Positions 27,405 through 36,391 of a DNA stretch of 64,000 nt are shown here, in pieces. Location: assembly GCF_001373415.1 (NCBI RefSeq), contig NZ_CDSE01000020.1, positions 1 through 64,000 on the forward strand. Direction: 5' to 3'. The position numbers and the translations under genes are program-made. The notes below the pieces were generated by a model. That model did not search any database and was not told the origin of the DNA. It worked only from the letters and a program-made list of their open reading frames with translations. The DNA comes from Paenibacillus dakarensis. Lineage in GTDB: Bacteria > Bacillota > Bacilli > Paenibacillales > Paenibacillaceae. The stretch's first letter is position 1. Each line of letters starts with the position of its first letter.

Positions 27405-28055
27405 GTGAAACGTATAAACAAAATGGGCTTGATTAGCTTAATTTTAGCTGCCATGTCATTTAGCGCAGTAGGGTACGCTGCTTCAACATCACCAAAAATT
27501 TTCATTAACAGCAATGAAGTAAAAAGCATTAAACAACCCAAAATTATTGATGGTACAGTATATGTCCCTATTCGATCCATCTCTGAAGGATTTGGAAATG
27601 AGATCACATGGGATAATAAGAGTAAAACGGTTTATGTGAATTCTGATCCTAGTTTCAAATCTGAAACGATCGATAAAGCTTCATGGATATTGCAAAAGAA
27701 CATGATTACAAAATTTATTATGGGTTATTATGAAAGATTTAGTGAGGATGCTCTTAAGTGGGTTACTAATGATTTCACAACGGACATCTATACGGAGTTT
27801 CCTACGTCTGGATTTCAGGAAATGAATAGCATTATTGATTATGATTTTGTTGATTATAAAGTCATCGATAATAAGGGGAGTACTAAATTCACAGTCAAGG
27901 TTGTAATACGTCCTTATGGTGAAGATTATAATGTTAAACAAGAGCTTTGGGAGTTTGTGGTCACTGATCGGATTAAATCAGCCAAAATTGTCCCAAAGTC
28001 CACTAAATACCTTGATCGTTATACTCCTATGCCGAATGTTACCTTTGGTGAATAG
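27405..28055 (+). CDS. Secreted protein with copper amine oxidase N-terminal (stalk) domain
   Basis: A 216-residue exported protein. It starts at GTG 27405, six bases after GGAGG. The signal peptide runs to about residue 26. Residues 30-76 form a copper amine oxidase N-domain repeat (IFINSNEVK, DGTVYVPIRSISEGFGNEITWDNKSKTVYV), a common wall-associated module in Paenibacillus that is not itself an oxidase. The remainder looks like an NTF2-like or uncharacterised alpha-beta domain with KFTVKVVIRPYGEDY. AT-rich, with a terminator 41 bp downstream. Confidence 0.75.
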   Translation: MKRINKMGLISLILAAMSFSAVGYAASTSPKIFINSNEVKSIKQPKIIDGTVYVPIRSISEGFGNEITWDNKSKTVYVNSDPSFKSETIDKASWILQKNMITKFIMGYYERFSEDALKWVTNDFTTDIYTEFPTSGFQEMNSIIDYDFVDYKVIDNKGSTKFTVKVVIRPYGEDYNVKQELWEFVVTDRIKSAKIVPKSTKYLDRYTPMPNVTFGE

Positions 28056-28095
28056 TTCAGAAAATGCCTGCACCTCTAACTTCAGATAAAGAAGA

Positions 28096-28120
28096 AAGCC
28101 CATCCTTAAAAGGTGGGCTT
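28096..28120. terminator. Terminator hairpin
   Basis: AAGCCCA(T)CC pairs with GG(T)GGGCTT around TTAAAA. It lies between the stalk-domain gene and the convergent ABC exporter gene and can act on either strand. Confidence 0.75.
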
Positions 28121-28163
28121 AATTGTTATTCAGAGGCTGCAATTATACCGTGCTGCTATATGG

Positions 28164-29960
28164 TTATCCCACATCATTATGCGAATGCTCCTTAGTGTCT
28201 GTGCCTGATTCCAGCGCATGATCATATAGCTCCTTATAGCAGCCTCCGCGCTTCATAAGTTCATGATGAGTACCCGATTCAACGATAAATCCATCTCGCA
28301 TCACGAGAATGCGGTCTGCATGCATCACGGTTGAAAGCCGGTGTGCAATAACGATCGTTGTTCGTCCGACAGATACGGAATCCAGGGCAGATTGGACGAG
28401 CTGCTCCGTATGAGAATCCAGATTGGCTGTAGCCTCATCCAGTATAAGAATTCGGGGCTTGAATACAACAATTCGTGCAAACGAAATGAGCTGACGCTCA
28501 CCCGCAGACAATCCGCTCCCTCTCTCGGATAAATGGGTATCGTATCCTCCAGACAGTCTCGAGATCATGGAATCGGCGCCAACAAACCTGCAGGCAGACA
28601 TAACCTCTTCCCGGCTGATTTCTTCCCGAAACATCCTTACATTATCAATGATCGATCCGGAGAAGAGGAAAGGTTCCTGCTGAATGAGCCCGACAATCTG
28701 ATGCAGTGTCTTTTGAGGCAGCAGCCTAATGTCGATATTATCAATCTTCACACTGCCCTGGGTCACATCATAGAAACGGTTCAAGAGACTAATCACCGTA
28801 CTTTTCCCTGCCCCTGTAGTACCTACCACCCCAATCATTTCACCAGGCTGGATCGTAAGATTCAAGTTATGGATAATAGGCTGGTCAGCTAAATAACCGA
28901 AAGATACATGATTGAAAGTGATCTTACCCTCAACCTGCTCTGGCCGTAAGGAGGATTTATCGTTATCCGATGGATCCGGGACACCAGGCTGCGTACTTAG
29001 AATACTCCATATTCGTTCCATGGATACGGTGGTCGATTGAAAGGTATTCCACTGCATCGTAATTTGGTTGATTGGACCAAAGAACTGACGGATATAACTG
29101 ATGAACGCATACAACACCCCTACCTCGAGAGCTTTTCCAAGCACGGCCTGCCCACCAAGCCATACCATCAGTACGAGTGCGATGTTACCTAAAATATCAA
29201 ACGTGCGGTTAAAAATAACATTGGATCGGACCTGCCGAATGTTTGCAGAATAATAATTGCCATTCTGCTCCCCGAACTGCTTAAGCTGCTCCTTCTCCTG
29301 ATGAAATGCCTGGATCAAGAACATGCCCGATAAATTCTCAGCAATAAAAGCGACGAGCCGGGACAGCCTGGTTCTTGCTTGACTATAGGTTTCCCGCAAA
29401 TAACTTCGGAACAGGACAGCAACAATTGCAATGACAGGCAGTACAGCGAGTGAATAAGCCGCCATCGTTACATCCAGCTGGAACATAAAAAAGATAATCA
29501 TCACAAGCATCATTCCATCCCGAATCAGACTAAGCAGAACTTGAGTGAAAAATTGGCTGATCGTCTCTGTATCGCTAGATACGTTCGTGACGAGACTTCC
29601 GCTGTGTCTGCGGTCGAAGAAAGACATGGACATTTTCGTTATATGCTTGAACAAGTCTTTGCGCAGGGATGCAACGATGCTCTGTCCCGTATATTGCAGC
29701 AAATTGTTCTGAATATAGGTGAATATGAAGCTTATTATCGACAGGGCTAAATAGATAAGGGCCACTTGCATTAAAAAGCGAATTTCGGTGTTCCCGATCG
29801 CCAGATGGTCGTCGATGACAATCTTGATCAGGTAAGGCTGTGACAGCTCAGCCGCTATACCGAGCAGGGAGCAGAAGAAGATGCCTACAAAAGCAAGGCG
29901 ATGCGGTCGTCCATAGCTTAATATGGCTCGGAAGGCACTCTTATTCGGTTTAGACTCCAT
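28164..29960 (-). CDS. ABC exporter half-transporter, catalytic subunit (BmrD/YheH-like)
   Basis: A 598-residue fusion of a six-helix transmembrane domain (about 1-330) and an ATPase domain. Walker A is GVVGTTGAGKSTV, the Q-loop lies in LIQQEPFLFSGSI, the signature is LSAGERQL, and Walker B is RILILDEATANLD with the catalytic glutamate present. Its start overlaps the end of the upstream half-transporter by 11 bp, so the two are translated together. The pair resembles heterodimeric multidrug exporters of the BmrCD (YheI/YheH) type in which only one ATP site is fully competent. Confidence 0.9.
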   Translation of the reverse strand: MESKPNKSAFRAILSYGRPHRLAFVGIFFCSLLGIAAELSQPYLIKIVIDDHLAIGNTEIRFLMQVALIYLALSIISFIFTYIQNNLLQYTGQSIVASLRKDLFKHITKMSMSFFDRRHSGSLVTNVSSDTETISQFFTQVLLSLIRDGMMLVMIIFFMFQLDVTMAAYSLAVLPVIAIVAVLFRSYLRETYSQARTRLSRLVAFIAENLSGMFLIQAFHQEKEQLKQFGEQNGNYYSANIRQVRSNVIFNRTFDILGNIALVLMVWLGGQAVLGKALEVGVLYAFISYIRQFFGPINQITMQWNTFQSTTVSMERIWSILSTQPGVPDPSDNDKSSLRPEQVEGKITFNHVSFGYLADQPIIHNLNLTIQPGEMIGVVGTTGAGKSTVISLLNRFYDVTQGSVKIDNIDIRLLPQKTLHQIVGLIQQEPFLFSGSIIDNVRMFREEISREEVMSACRFVGADSMISRLSGGYDTHLSERGSGLSAGERQLISFARIVVFKPRILILDEATANLDSHTEQLVQSALDSVSVGRTTIVIAHRLSTVMHADRILVMRDGFIVESGTHHELMKRGGCYKELYDHALESGTDTKEHSHNDVG

Positions 29961-31695
29961 GATTTAACCCCTCCTCCTGAATGCGGGCAAGCGAAGCATA
30001 TTGCCCTCCTCTGGACATGAGCTGACGATGGCTGCCCTGCTCCACAATGCGTCCTTCCTCAAGAACAATAATCAAGTCTGCATGCTTCACTGCGCTGATC
30101 CGATGGGAGATGATGAGTGTTGTTTTGTTCTTTCGCTCTTTTTTCAGGCTGTTTAAAATCCCCGTTTCTGTTACAGCATCCACCGCACTCATACTGTCAT
30201 CCAGGATAAGCACGGGTGCTTTTTTCATCAGACCTCTCGCAAGACTTGTTCGCTGACGCTGTCCTCCGGAGAGTGTAATGCCTCTTTCGCCTAAGGGCGT
30301 ATCAAATCGTTTAGGAAATTGAATGATTTTGTCAAAGATCATGGCCTGTTTGGCGGGAGCCTCCACCTCGCTGAGCGATGCTTCACGGTTGCTGAAAGCG
30401 ATATTATCCTTAATTGTTGTACTAAACAGGAAACCGTCTTGAGGAACATAAGAAAGTTTGGACCGCAGACTTTCAAGTGTTAATTTAAGCACATCTATAC
30501 CGCTGATGGTTATGGTGTTCGCCGGAGGGTCATAGACGCGCAGGAGCAGCTTGACCAGTGTACTCTTCCCGCTGCCTGTACGGCCAACCACACCAATTGT
30601 TTTGCCTGAGGGAATGACAAGATTGATATCTTGGAGGGCATACTCCTTGCTTCCGGGATATCGAAACGACAGGTTCTGAATCGTAATATCCTCCACTTTA
30701 TTTAGCATGACTGCACCCGGAGCTTCCTTCACATCCGGTATTTCCCCAAGCAGACTGTTCACTCGATCAAGTGATGCACTGGACCGCTGCATCATATTGA
30801 TGACATTGCCGATCTGCTGGAGCGGACCCATAATCATGCGAAGATATAGGGTCAAGGCAACGAAGCTTCCCAAGCTGATGATATTGTGAATGGTCATATA
30901 CCCACCGACCACAATAGATACGACGAGGGAGACTGCACCAAGGAGCGGCAGCAAAGCCTGAAACAAGGAAGAAAGCCGGACGAGTCTCAGCTGGTTATCA
31001 CGAATGGAATCTACTTTAGTTCCGAATCGGGACTCAGCGATGTCTTCTGCGGCAAAGGTTTTCGTTACCCGAATGCCACCGAGCTGCTCTTCCGCAGATT
31101 CGGTCATCGATGCAAGCGCTTCCTGAACATTTCTAGATCTCTCACGTATTCTTGGTCCAAAGTAGACAACGAGAAAGGGTATGGCCAGAAGCGGACCTAC
31201 ACCAATCGCAATGAGTGACAGCGGAATACCATCAATCATCATCATGACGATACAGGAAAGGAGCAGGAAGACGGCGTTCGTCGTTTGGTTGATACCATTG
31301 GAGATCGCTTCACGCACCGAAGTCACATCATTCATGACATAACTGAGCAGTTTGCCGGTGCCTTGCTTGGCAAAGTATTTTTCACTAAGCTCGGAGAATT
31401 TGCCAAACAGCTTTTGACGCGTGATGTACTCAAATCTGCGGCCAAGCCGCATAATCATAAATTGCCCCAGTCCAAAGAGCACATTAAAGGACACCGCGAT
31501 CAGGAGAAGCTGAAGACTGTAATGAATAATCTTATCCATGGTGAGCGTTAGCTGCGGCAGTTCGTCTGTAAATTGACCGACGACACGGGGGAGCAAAGCT
31601 TGAGTAATGTTTGAAGTAATAATAAGCAGAATGGCAGCAAGGTAGGATGGCCAGTGAGACCCGACATAATTACGAAGCATACTTCGATCATGCAT
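29950..31695 (-). CDS. ABC exporter half-transporter, degenerate-site subunit (BmrC/YheI-like)
   Basis: A 581-residue half-transporter. The membrane domain takes about residues 1-325; the ATPase has Walker A GVVGRTGSGKSTLV, signature LSGGQRQRTSLARG and Walker B PVLILDDSMSAVD. The usual catalytic glutamate is aspartate here, the hallmark of the non-catalytic subunit of asymmetric exporters such as BmrC. ATG 31695 follows AAGGAG at an 11-base distance. Upstream lies a 20-codon leader ORF inside a hairpin with its own promoter. Likely exports hydrophobic drugs or peptides; the substrate is inferred. Confidence 0.9.
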   Translation of the reverse strand: MHDRSMLRNYVGSHWPSYLAAILLIITSNITQALLPRVVGQFTDELPQLTLTMDKIIHYSLQLLLIAVSFNVLFGLGQFMIMRLGRRFEYITRQKLFGKFSELSEKYFAKQGTGKLLSYVMNDVTSVREAISNGINQTTNAVFLLLSCIVMMMIDGIPLSLIAIGVGPLLAIPFLVVYFGPRIRERSRNVQEALASMTESAEEQLGGIRVTKTFAAEDIAESRFGTKVDSIRDNQLRLVRLSSLFQALLPLLGAVSLVVSIVVGGYMTIHNIISLGSFVALTLYLRMIMGPLQQIGNVINMMQRSSASLDRVNSLLGEIPDVKEAPGAVMLNKVEDITIQNLSFRYPGSKEYALQDINLVIPSGKTIGVVGRTGSGKSTLVKLLLRVYDPPANTITISGIDVLKLTLESLRSKLSYVPQDGFLFSTTIKDNIAFSNREASLSEVEAPAKQAMIFDKIIQFPKRFDTPLGERGITLSGGQRQRTSLARGLMKKAPVLILDDSMSAVDAVTETGILNSLKKERKNKTTLIISHRISAVKHADLIIVLEEGRIVEQGSHRQLMSRGGQYASLARIQEEGLNHGV

Positions 31696-31715
31696 GAGAC
31701 AGTCATCTCCTTAAG

Positions 31716-31778
31716 CTATAAAGCTTTTTTTAGTGGAACGCGGCAGAAAAGGGCAGATGCTTTTTGAGAAAAAAGCAT
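31716..31778 (-). CDS. Candidate leader peptide upstream of the ABC exporter
   Basis: A 20-codon ORF (starting MLFSQKAS and ending PLKKAL) with an ideal ribosome site, AAGGGGG five bases before ATG 31778-31776. Its stop TAG at 31718-31716 lies three bases from the CTTAAGGAG ribosome site of the exporter gene. The start codon and part of the ribosome site lie in a hairpin stem (31751-31786), so translation and folding exclude each other. In B. subtilis the bmrCD genes are controlled through a leader ORF, bmrB, by ribosome stalling. This sequence is much shorter and no homology is claimed. An alternative ATG five bases upstream gives a 23-codon frame but stands only one base from the ribosome site. 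Confidence 0.5.
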   Translation of the reverse strand: MLFSQKASALFCRVPLKKAL

Positions 31779-31786
31779 ACATGCCC
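31751..31786 (-). promoter_or_regulatory. Leader hairpin, candidate attenuator
   Basis: Minus-strand pairing: GGGCA with TGCCC, and ATGCTTTTT with AAAAAGCAT, around a four-base TCTC loop, with a three-by-one internal loop. It is followed by TTTTCT, a short U tract, so it could terminate weakly or simply hide the leader's ribosome site. Confidence 0.55.
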
Positions 31787-31835
31787 CCTTACAATTCTTA
31801 TATTTCTTTTAACACACGGTAAACAATATATATTT

Positions 31836-31864
31836 ATTCTTATGTAAAAGATTGTAATTGTCAA
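31836..31864 (-). promoter_or_regulatory. Promoter of the exporter leader
   Basis: On the minus strand a perfect -35 TTGACA (31864-31859) is followed after 17 bp by AAGAAT (31841-31836, four of six matches to TATAAT). Transcription would begin near 31829, about 50 bases before the leader start codon. Confidence 0.5.
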
Positions 31865-31887
31865 ACCATGAATTGCACTTTTCAGAG

Positions 31888-32230
31888 GAAAAGCTTCATT
31901 ATGCTTCTGTACAAATCCATGGTATATGCCTTGCTTCGTCATTAGCTGCTCATGCGTTCCTTCCTCAACTACCTTGCCCGCATCCATTACGAGTAAATAA
32001 TCAGCATTAACCCCATCAATCGCAATTTCACCATCTGTAAAGCTCTTGGCGTTCTTTTCCGAATGCCTTCACAACTCGTGTCCCCTGTATCGTATCGCTG
32101 ATCTATTCATAGCATTGACGATAAATAAGGAATACCGTCCACGAAAAAATACTGAAAAGCGCTAGTCTCACTGGAACACATCGAAGAGAATCGGGTAGAA
32201 TCTGCAGACAATGGCATACCGTGTCCTGCC
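31888..32230 (-). pseudogene. Decayed ABC exporter remnant
   Basis: Several minus-strand pieces in different frames. About 32050-32200 encodes a transmembrane-domain end, LALFSIFSWTVFLIYRQCYE, a stop, then ISDTIQGTRVVKAFGKERQE. About 31890-32040 encodes DGEIAIDGVN joined directly to ADYLLVMDAGKVVEEGTHEQLM, which in an intact ATPase are about 100 residues apart. Walker A, signature and Walker B are therefore lost. It sits just upstream of the intact exporter pair and may have been a related transporter. Confidence 0.75.
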
Positions 32231-32309
32231 CTCCTTGGAAATTGGTCGGCCTTGAGGATATCAACAAACTGCCGATTTCCTACAACTTTGCCTAATACGA
32301 ACAAGCCTT

Positions 32310-32370
32310 GCCTAAATCAAAAAGAAGACACACAGGAACATACTGTTTGTCTTCTTTTTGATTTTTAGGC
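32310..32370. terminator. Long inverted repeat, terminator-like
   Basis: GCCTAAATCAAAAAGAAGACA pairs with the complementary TGTCTTCTTTTTGATTTTTAGGC, with an 18-base centre. T runs occur on both strands. The wider gap 32231-32623 otherwise holds only the remnant frame at 32523-32640. Confidence 0.65.
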
Positions 32371-32522
32371 TTAGATTCGGTGGATCTTATATATCAAAGT
32401 AAACCGTAGCCTCAATTTACCCTATGACATATACCCTCCTATGTTGTGAAAGCCTGACTCTCCCAGTCGTGGTGGCTGTCAGTCTGTCTTTTCGAAACCA
32501 TATCTCGTTCTTGCATCGAAAA

Positions 32523-32640
32523 TCACAATGACTTTCTCAGGTATTCTGCCGTAATGGTATCAGCATGCTCAGCCATTTCCGTTAATCGAACAACGAAGGT
32601 CTTATCATTGCCTTTTATGAATTTTAAAAGCTTGTTTTTT
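32523..32640 (-). pseudogene. Unidentified coding remnant
   Basis: A minus-strand frame of about 38 codons reads KFIKGNDKTFVVRLTEMAEHADTITAEYLRKSL and stops at 32525-32523. The composition looks protein-like, but there is no start, and a stop lies just upstream. I do not recognise the family. It may be the tail of a gene deleted when the AlaX gene was truncated. Confidence 0.25.
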
Positions 32641-33202
32641 TATACGAGGAGAGATTAATCATGCAGCCAGTTGTTGAGAACAGCATGTGCCATTGGATGA
32701 GGTGATTGGCTTCTTCTTCTGTGACAAAATAGCTCTTAATCGGATGGTTAGTGGCAATTTGACGGTTCACCACGCGCTCAATGGCATTGAGTTGCTCCGC
32801 ATCCAAATGAGGCTTGTCCACATCAATGGTGCAATAATCACTGCCCAGATGAAAGCTGAGCATATGGGCCTGATATAATGACCGACATACAGCGGACAGC
32901 AGATGCTGACCGCTATGCTGCTGCATATGGTCGAATCTCCGTTCCCAATCGATCTGACAAGAGACCGTTCCTTCTGCCGGCAAAGAAGACTCTAGCTTAT
33001 GATAGACAATGCCTTCCTCCAACATGACATCCGTGACGGCAATCCCGTTGACTATGCCGAAGTCACAGGGCTGTCCGCCGCCGTTAGGATAAAATACGGT
33101 TTCCTTTAATACAACGAAAACACCATCTTCCCTAACTGCTGTCTCCTTAACTTCAGTCGTCCACGCTGTTAAGTAAGCTGAATCATAATATAATTTTTTC
33201 AT
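32624..33202 (-). pseudogene. Truncated alanyl-tRNA editing protein (AlaX-like)
   Basis: A 192-residue frame starting after GGGAGGCGG at ATG 33202. It matches the N-terminal half of AlaX-type proteins, which hydrolyse mischarged Ser- or Gly-tRNA(Ala): TVFYPNGGGQPCD, then FDHMQQHSGQHLLSA with the first two zinc ligands (HxxxH). After TEEEANHL (about 32700) the sequence stops resembling the family and ends within 20 residues, so the second zinc motif (CGGTH) and the rest of the roughly 390-residue protein are missing. Unlikely to be active. Confidence 0.75.
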
Positions 33203-33479
33203 GATCCGCCTCCCCGCTTATCTTCATGCAGATATGACAGCATGATACAGGGTGCATCCGTACACTCCTCCCGGCGCTGTTTTCTTTGACCCTTTATCCT
33301 ATGCATATGCCTAATCAGAGGGAAGCAAAATGGGCAGATGACTTATTAGGTTCTTTTATCGCTCTTTAATCGTGCTATAGAAGCATATACAGTCTAGCAA
33401 AGGAAATATATACTTAGTTATGACATAATATAAAAACGCTTTCTTTTGCCTATCCCAGATTAGAAAGGATGAACAAACG

Positions 33480-35765
33480 TTGAAACGAGGTTTCTGCTCT
33501 ATCTTATTAAGCATCAGTCTTGCCGCCTCTCTATTGCCGCCTGCCCTTGCTTCTGCTGCGGGCAGCCCGCTGCCGGAGGCTCCTGCTCCCATTGTCTTGG
33601 GAGAAGCCGTTCAGATTCCACTTTCTCAGGGTGCTTCCTTCGGACAGCGTGCGGATGGAACGAATGAGCAGTATATTTTTGTAGCAGGTGTACCAGGAAC
33701 CTTCTACGCGGTGGAGCTGGAAACCGGTGAGCGTATATTTGAGCAGGTCATTCCCGGTGCAGATGTCGTAACAGCCGTACATACCGCTCCAGACGGCAGG
33801 GTGTATTTTTCCGGCGGGCAGCTCATGTTCCGCTATGACCCGGAAGCCCGCCAAGTAACGGAGCTTGGCCCCAATCCAACTAACAGCCAGAGCGTCTGGG
33901 AGCTGGAATCAAGCCCGGACGGTAAAAAAATCTACGGGGCTACCTATCCTGACAGCAAAGTGTTCGAGTTCGATGTAGAGAGCGAAACCTTCAGGGATCT
34001 CGGCACGATGATGGAAGGCCAAATGTATGCCAGGGGCATCGGGGTAACCGAGGATTATATCTATGTAGGTATCGGATCGGATGCCTATCTCATCCGGTAT
34101 GACATTCAAACCGGTGAGAAGGTTCGCATTCCGATACCGAACGAAGGTGAAGTCAATACGATTGCAGATGTCCAGGTATACGGCGGAAAGCTGCTTGTCC
34201 GCTCCGGCAGCTCCACTCTCTACGTTCTGGACCAAGCGACGAATACCCATATCCGCACCCTGTTATATGACAGTCTTGTTTCCCCGCCATCCCCGCATCA
34301 GTCGGAGCTGATCTATTATAAGAGGGGAACTGCCTTCTATAGCTATAATCTGGAAAATGACGAGGTCGCCCTCATCGAAGGCATTCCTCCTCTTCCTATG
34401 ACTGCCTTCAAAGCCTATACTTGGGTGACGTTGAACGAAGGGCCGGACAAGGGGCAACAGGTATTGGCGGCAATGGCTGCTTACACCGAAACGATGCTCT
34501 ACAATCCTGTCACCGGTTCCTTTCGGATGGCAACGCCCCAAGTTGATGCCAAAGGCGTAGAGGTTCAGGCGATGGAGATGGGACCGGGAGGAAAGCTGTA
34601 CATTAGCGGCTTCCAGCGCGGATTGACGATCTTCGATACCAACAAGCAGAGCTTTGAAGCTACGCTTCCATCCTTCCACCAGACAGAGGGTATGGGAATC
34701 TACAAAGACAAGATGTACTTCGGCACCTATGGCGGGGCGGTAATGTATCGGCATGATCCTGACCTCCCGCTGAATTATCTGAACGGGTCCGTCGAAGGAA
34801 ACCCAAATCTGGCTTATGATATTCAGGACAACCAGGACCGTCCTTTTATTATGGAGGCAGGAGACAATAAGTTGTTCATCGGAACCTTTCCCGGCTATGG
34901 CCTGCTGGGCGGAGCATTGACCGTCCTAGAGGAAGACGTCAACGGCGAAGTGAACGCCAGCGTTCACCGGAATGTGGTTCAGGATCAAAGCATCGTCGGT
35001 GTAGCCTACCGAGACGGCAAGGTATACGGAGGAACCTCTATCACTGGCGGCTTCGGCTCTACGCCTGCAGCTTCAGAAGCAAAATGGTTCGTCTGGGATG
35101 TAGCCTCTGCCAGCAAGCTCTCCGAGCATCCCCTGAGTATCCCTGGACTTAGCCGGGAAGCGCGCGTTATCGGAGATCTGGAATGGGGACCGGATGGACT
35201 TTTATGGGGAGCAGCGGATGTAGACGGTGTCCTGTTCGCCATTGATCCGGATACGGAGACCATCGTGAAGAGCAAGCGCCTTACGCCTGGCGCCAATACC
35301 GGCAGCATGTATCGGCCGTTCTTCCTGAGATGGGGTCAGGATGGCTTGCTGTATACAACCGCAGGAAGACAATTGTTCGTTGTAGACACGGAGACAATGG
35401 AGTCCAAGATTCTGGTTAACGAGGTCAGCTTGGCAGCCCTCGGACCGGACGGAAGCATCTATTACACCCAAGGTCCCAACCTGTTCAAGCTTCCTTATGT
35501 ATCCGCTGAGAGTGATACACTGGCCTCGGTCATCGAGCAGCTGGCAGCAGCTGGAAAAGTGAAGCAATCGCTCAAGCAGCAGCTGGTGAACACGCTGAAA
35601 ACCGCCAAGCAGAATAAGGAGAGAGGGCGTGCCGATCAGGCAGCAAAGCATTATGGGAAGTTCTTGAGCATCCTGCAGGGCAGCAAGGAACAAGATATCA
35701 ATGCTTCAGCTAAGCAGCAGCTACAGGAGATCGCGGCAGTTATCGCTCCCAAGTATGGGCTGTAG
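33480..35765 (+). CDS. Secreted beta-propeller protein with C-terminal FIMAH domain
   Basis: A 761-residue exported protein. The signal peptide is about residues 1-27 (SLAASLLPPALASA). The start is TTG 33480, about nine bases after AAGGAT; an ATG at 33469 gives only a four-codon frame that ends across the TTG. Residues about 30-670 show repeated blade-like units (VYFSGGQLMFRYDPEARQVTELG, KIYGATYPDSKVFEFDVES, LYISGFQRGLTIFDTNK, KVYGGTSITGG). The last 80 residues, with VIEQLAAAGKVKQSLKQQL and QAAKHYGKFLSIL, fit a FIMAH domain, a helical module of secreted Bacillota proteins. The catalytic role, if any, is unknown. Confidence 0.82.
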   Translation: MKRGFCSILLSISLAASLLPPALASAAGSPLPEAPAPIVLGEAVQIPLSQGASFGQRADGTNEQYIFVAGVPGTFYAVELETGERIFEQVIPGADVVTAVHTAPDGRVYFSGGQLMFRYDPEARQVTELGPNPTNSQSVWELESSPDGKKIYGATYPDSKVFEFDVESETFRDLGTMMEGQMYARGIGVTEDYIYVGIGSDAYLIRYDIQTGEKVRIPIPNEGEVNTIADVQVYGGKLLVRSGSSTLYVLDQATNTHIRTLLYDSLVSPPSPHQSELIYYKRGTAFYSYNLENDEVALIEGIPPLPMTAFKAYTWVTLNEGPDKGQQVLAAMAAYTETMLYNPVTGSFRMATPQVDAKGVEVQAMEMGPGGKLYISGFQRGLTIFDTNKQSFEATLPSFHQTEGMGIYKDKMYFGTYGGAVMYRHDPDLPLNYLNGSVEGNPNLAYDIQDNQDRPFIMEAGDNKLFIGTFPGYGLLGGALTVLEEDVNGEVNASVHRNVVQDQSIVGVAYRDGKVYGGTSITGGFGSTPAASEAKWFVWDVASASKLSEHPLSIPGLSREARVIGDLEWGPDGLLWGAADVDGVLFAIDPDTETIVKSKRLTPGANTGSMYRPFFLRWGQDGLLYTTAGRQLFVVDTETMESKILVNEVSLAALGPDGSIYYTQGPNLFKLPYVSAESDTLASVIEQLAAAGKVKQSLKQQLVNTLKTAKQNKERGRADQAAKHYGKFLSILQGSKEQDINASAKQQLQEIAAVIAPKYGL

Positions 35766-35872
35766 AAAATAGATGCTCCGGCAGCGCATAGATGAAGTCA
35801 TCTTGAAGGGAACATGGTGACGGTATATATACCGATCTGATTACCGAGCAATAGTGAAGTATGACTTGCAAT

Positions 35873-35909
35873 AACAAAGCTGACAACGGGATGCCGTGTC
35901 AGCTTTGTT
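35873..35909. terminator. Bidirectional terminator
   Basis: AACAAAGCTGACA pairs with TGTCAGCTTTGTT around ACGGGATGCCG, 107 bp after the FIMAH protein gene. Confidence 0.85.
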
Positions 35910-35918
35910 TGCTTTATA

Positions 35919-36020
35919 TTAACCTAACGGAATGAACTTTACTACCTCCAGCATGTAGGCGCCTTCTCCCGGAGAATACTGCTGAGCAAGCTCCTGTTGC
36001 TTGTCCGAATCATACTTCAC
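35919..36020 (-). pseudogene. Unidentified C-terminal coding remnant fused to the dus fragment
   Basis: On the minus strand ALVKYDSDKQQELAQQYSPGEG leads to AYMLEVVKFIPLG and a TAA stop at 35921-35919. It follows the broken dus fragment with no start of its own. It looks like the real C-terminus of another protein joined by deletion. I do not recognise the family. Confidence 0.4.
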
Positions 36021-36391
36021 GAGTGCTCTCGCGAAAGATTAGCGATGTCCTGCTTCAAGATATAGTCAGCCAGTCCTGCCATTCATCAACCTCTGTGAAA
36101 CCCAGTCTCGTCTTGACACTTACAGGCAATCCCCCTGCTTTTGCTGCTTGTATGATTTCAGCTGCAAGCTCTGGACGGAGAATTAACCCGCTTCCCTTCC
36201 CATTGGAAGCCACATTATGAACAGGACACCACATATTGATATCGATTCCCTTAAATCCCATTTTCGCCATATCGATACTCATTTTTTTCAAAATACTCCG
36301 GCTTATCGTCCCAGATATGGGCAACCATCGGCTGCTCGTCCTCGGTAAACAGCAACCGGCCGCGCACGCTGTGATTTCCCTCAGGGTGCGC
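36021..36391 (-). pseudogene. Internal fragment of a second tRNA-dihydrouridine synthase gene
   Basis: The minus strand encodes [20 protein letters not shown], then [48 protein letters not shown] and, after another frame change, [11 protein letters not shown]. These align with residues about 55-185 of the intact Dus at 25083. At least two frameshifts are present, and GC has become WC before the catalytic cysteine. The 5' part is cut off by an IS3-type element at about 36392 and the 3' part is replaced by an unrelated tail. Confidence 0.85.
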
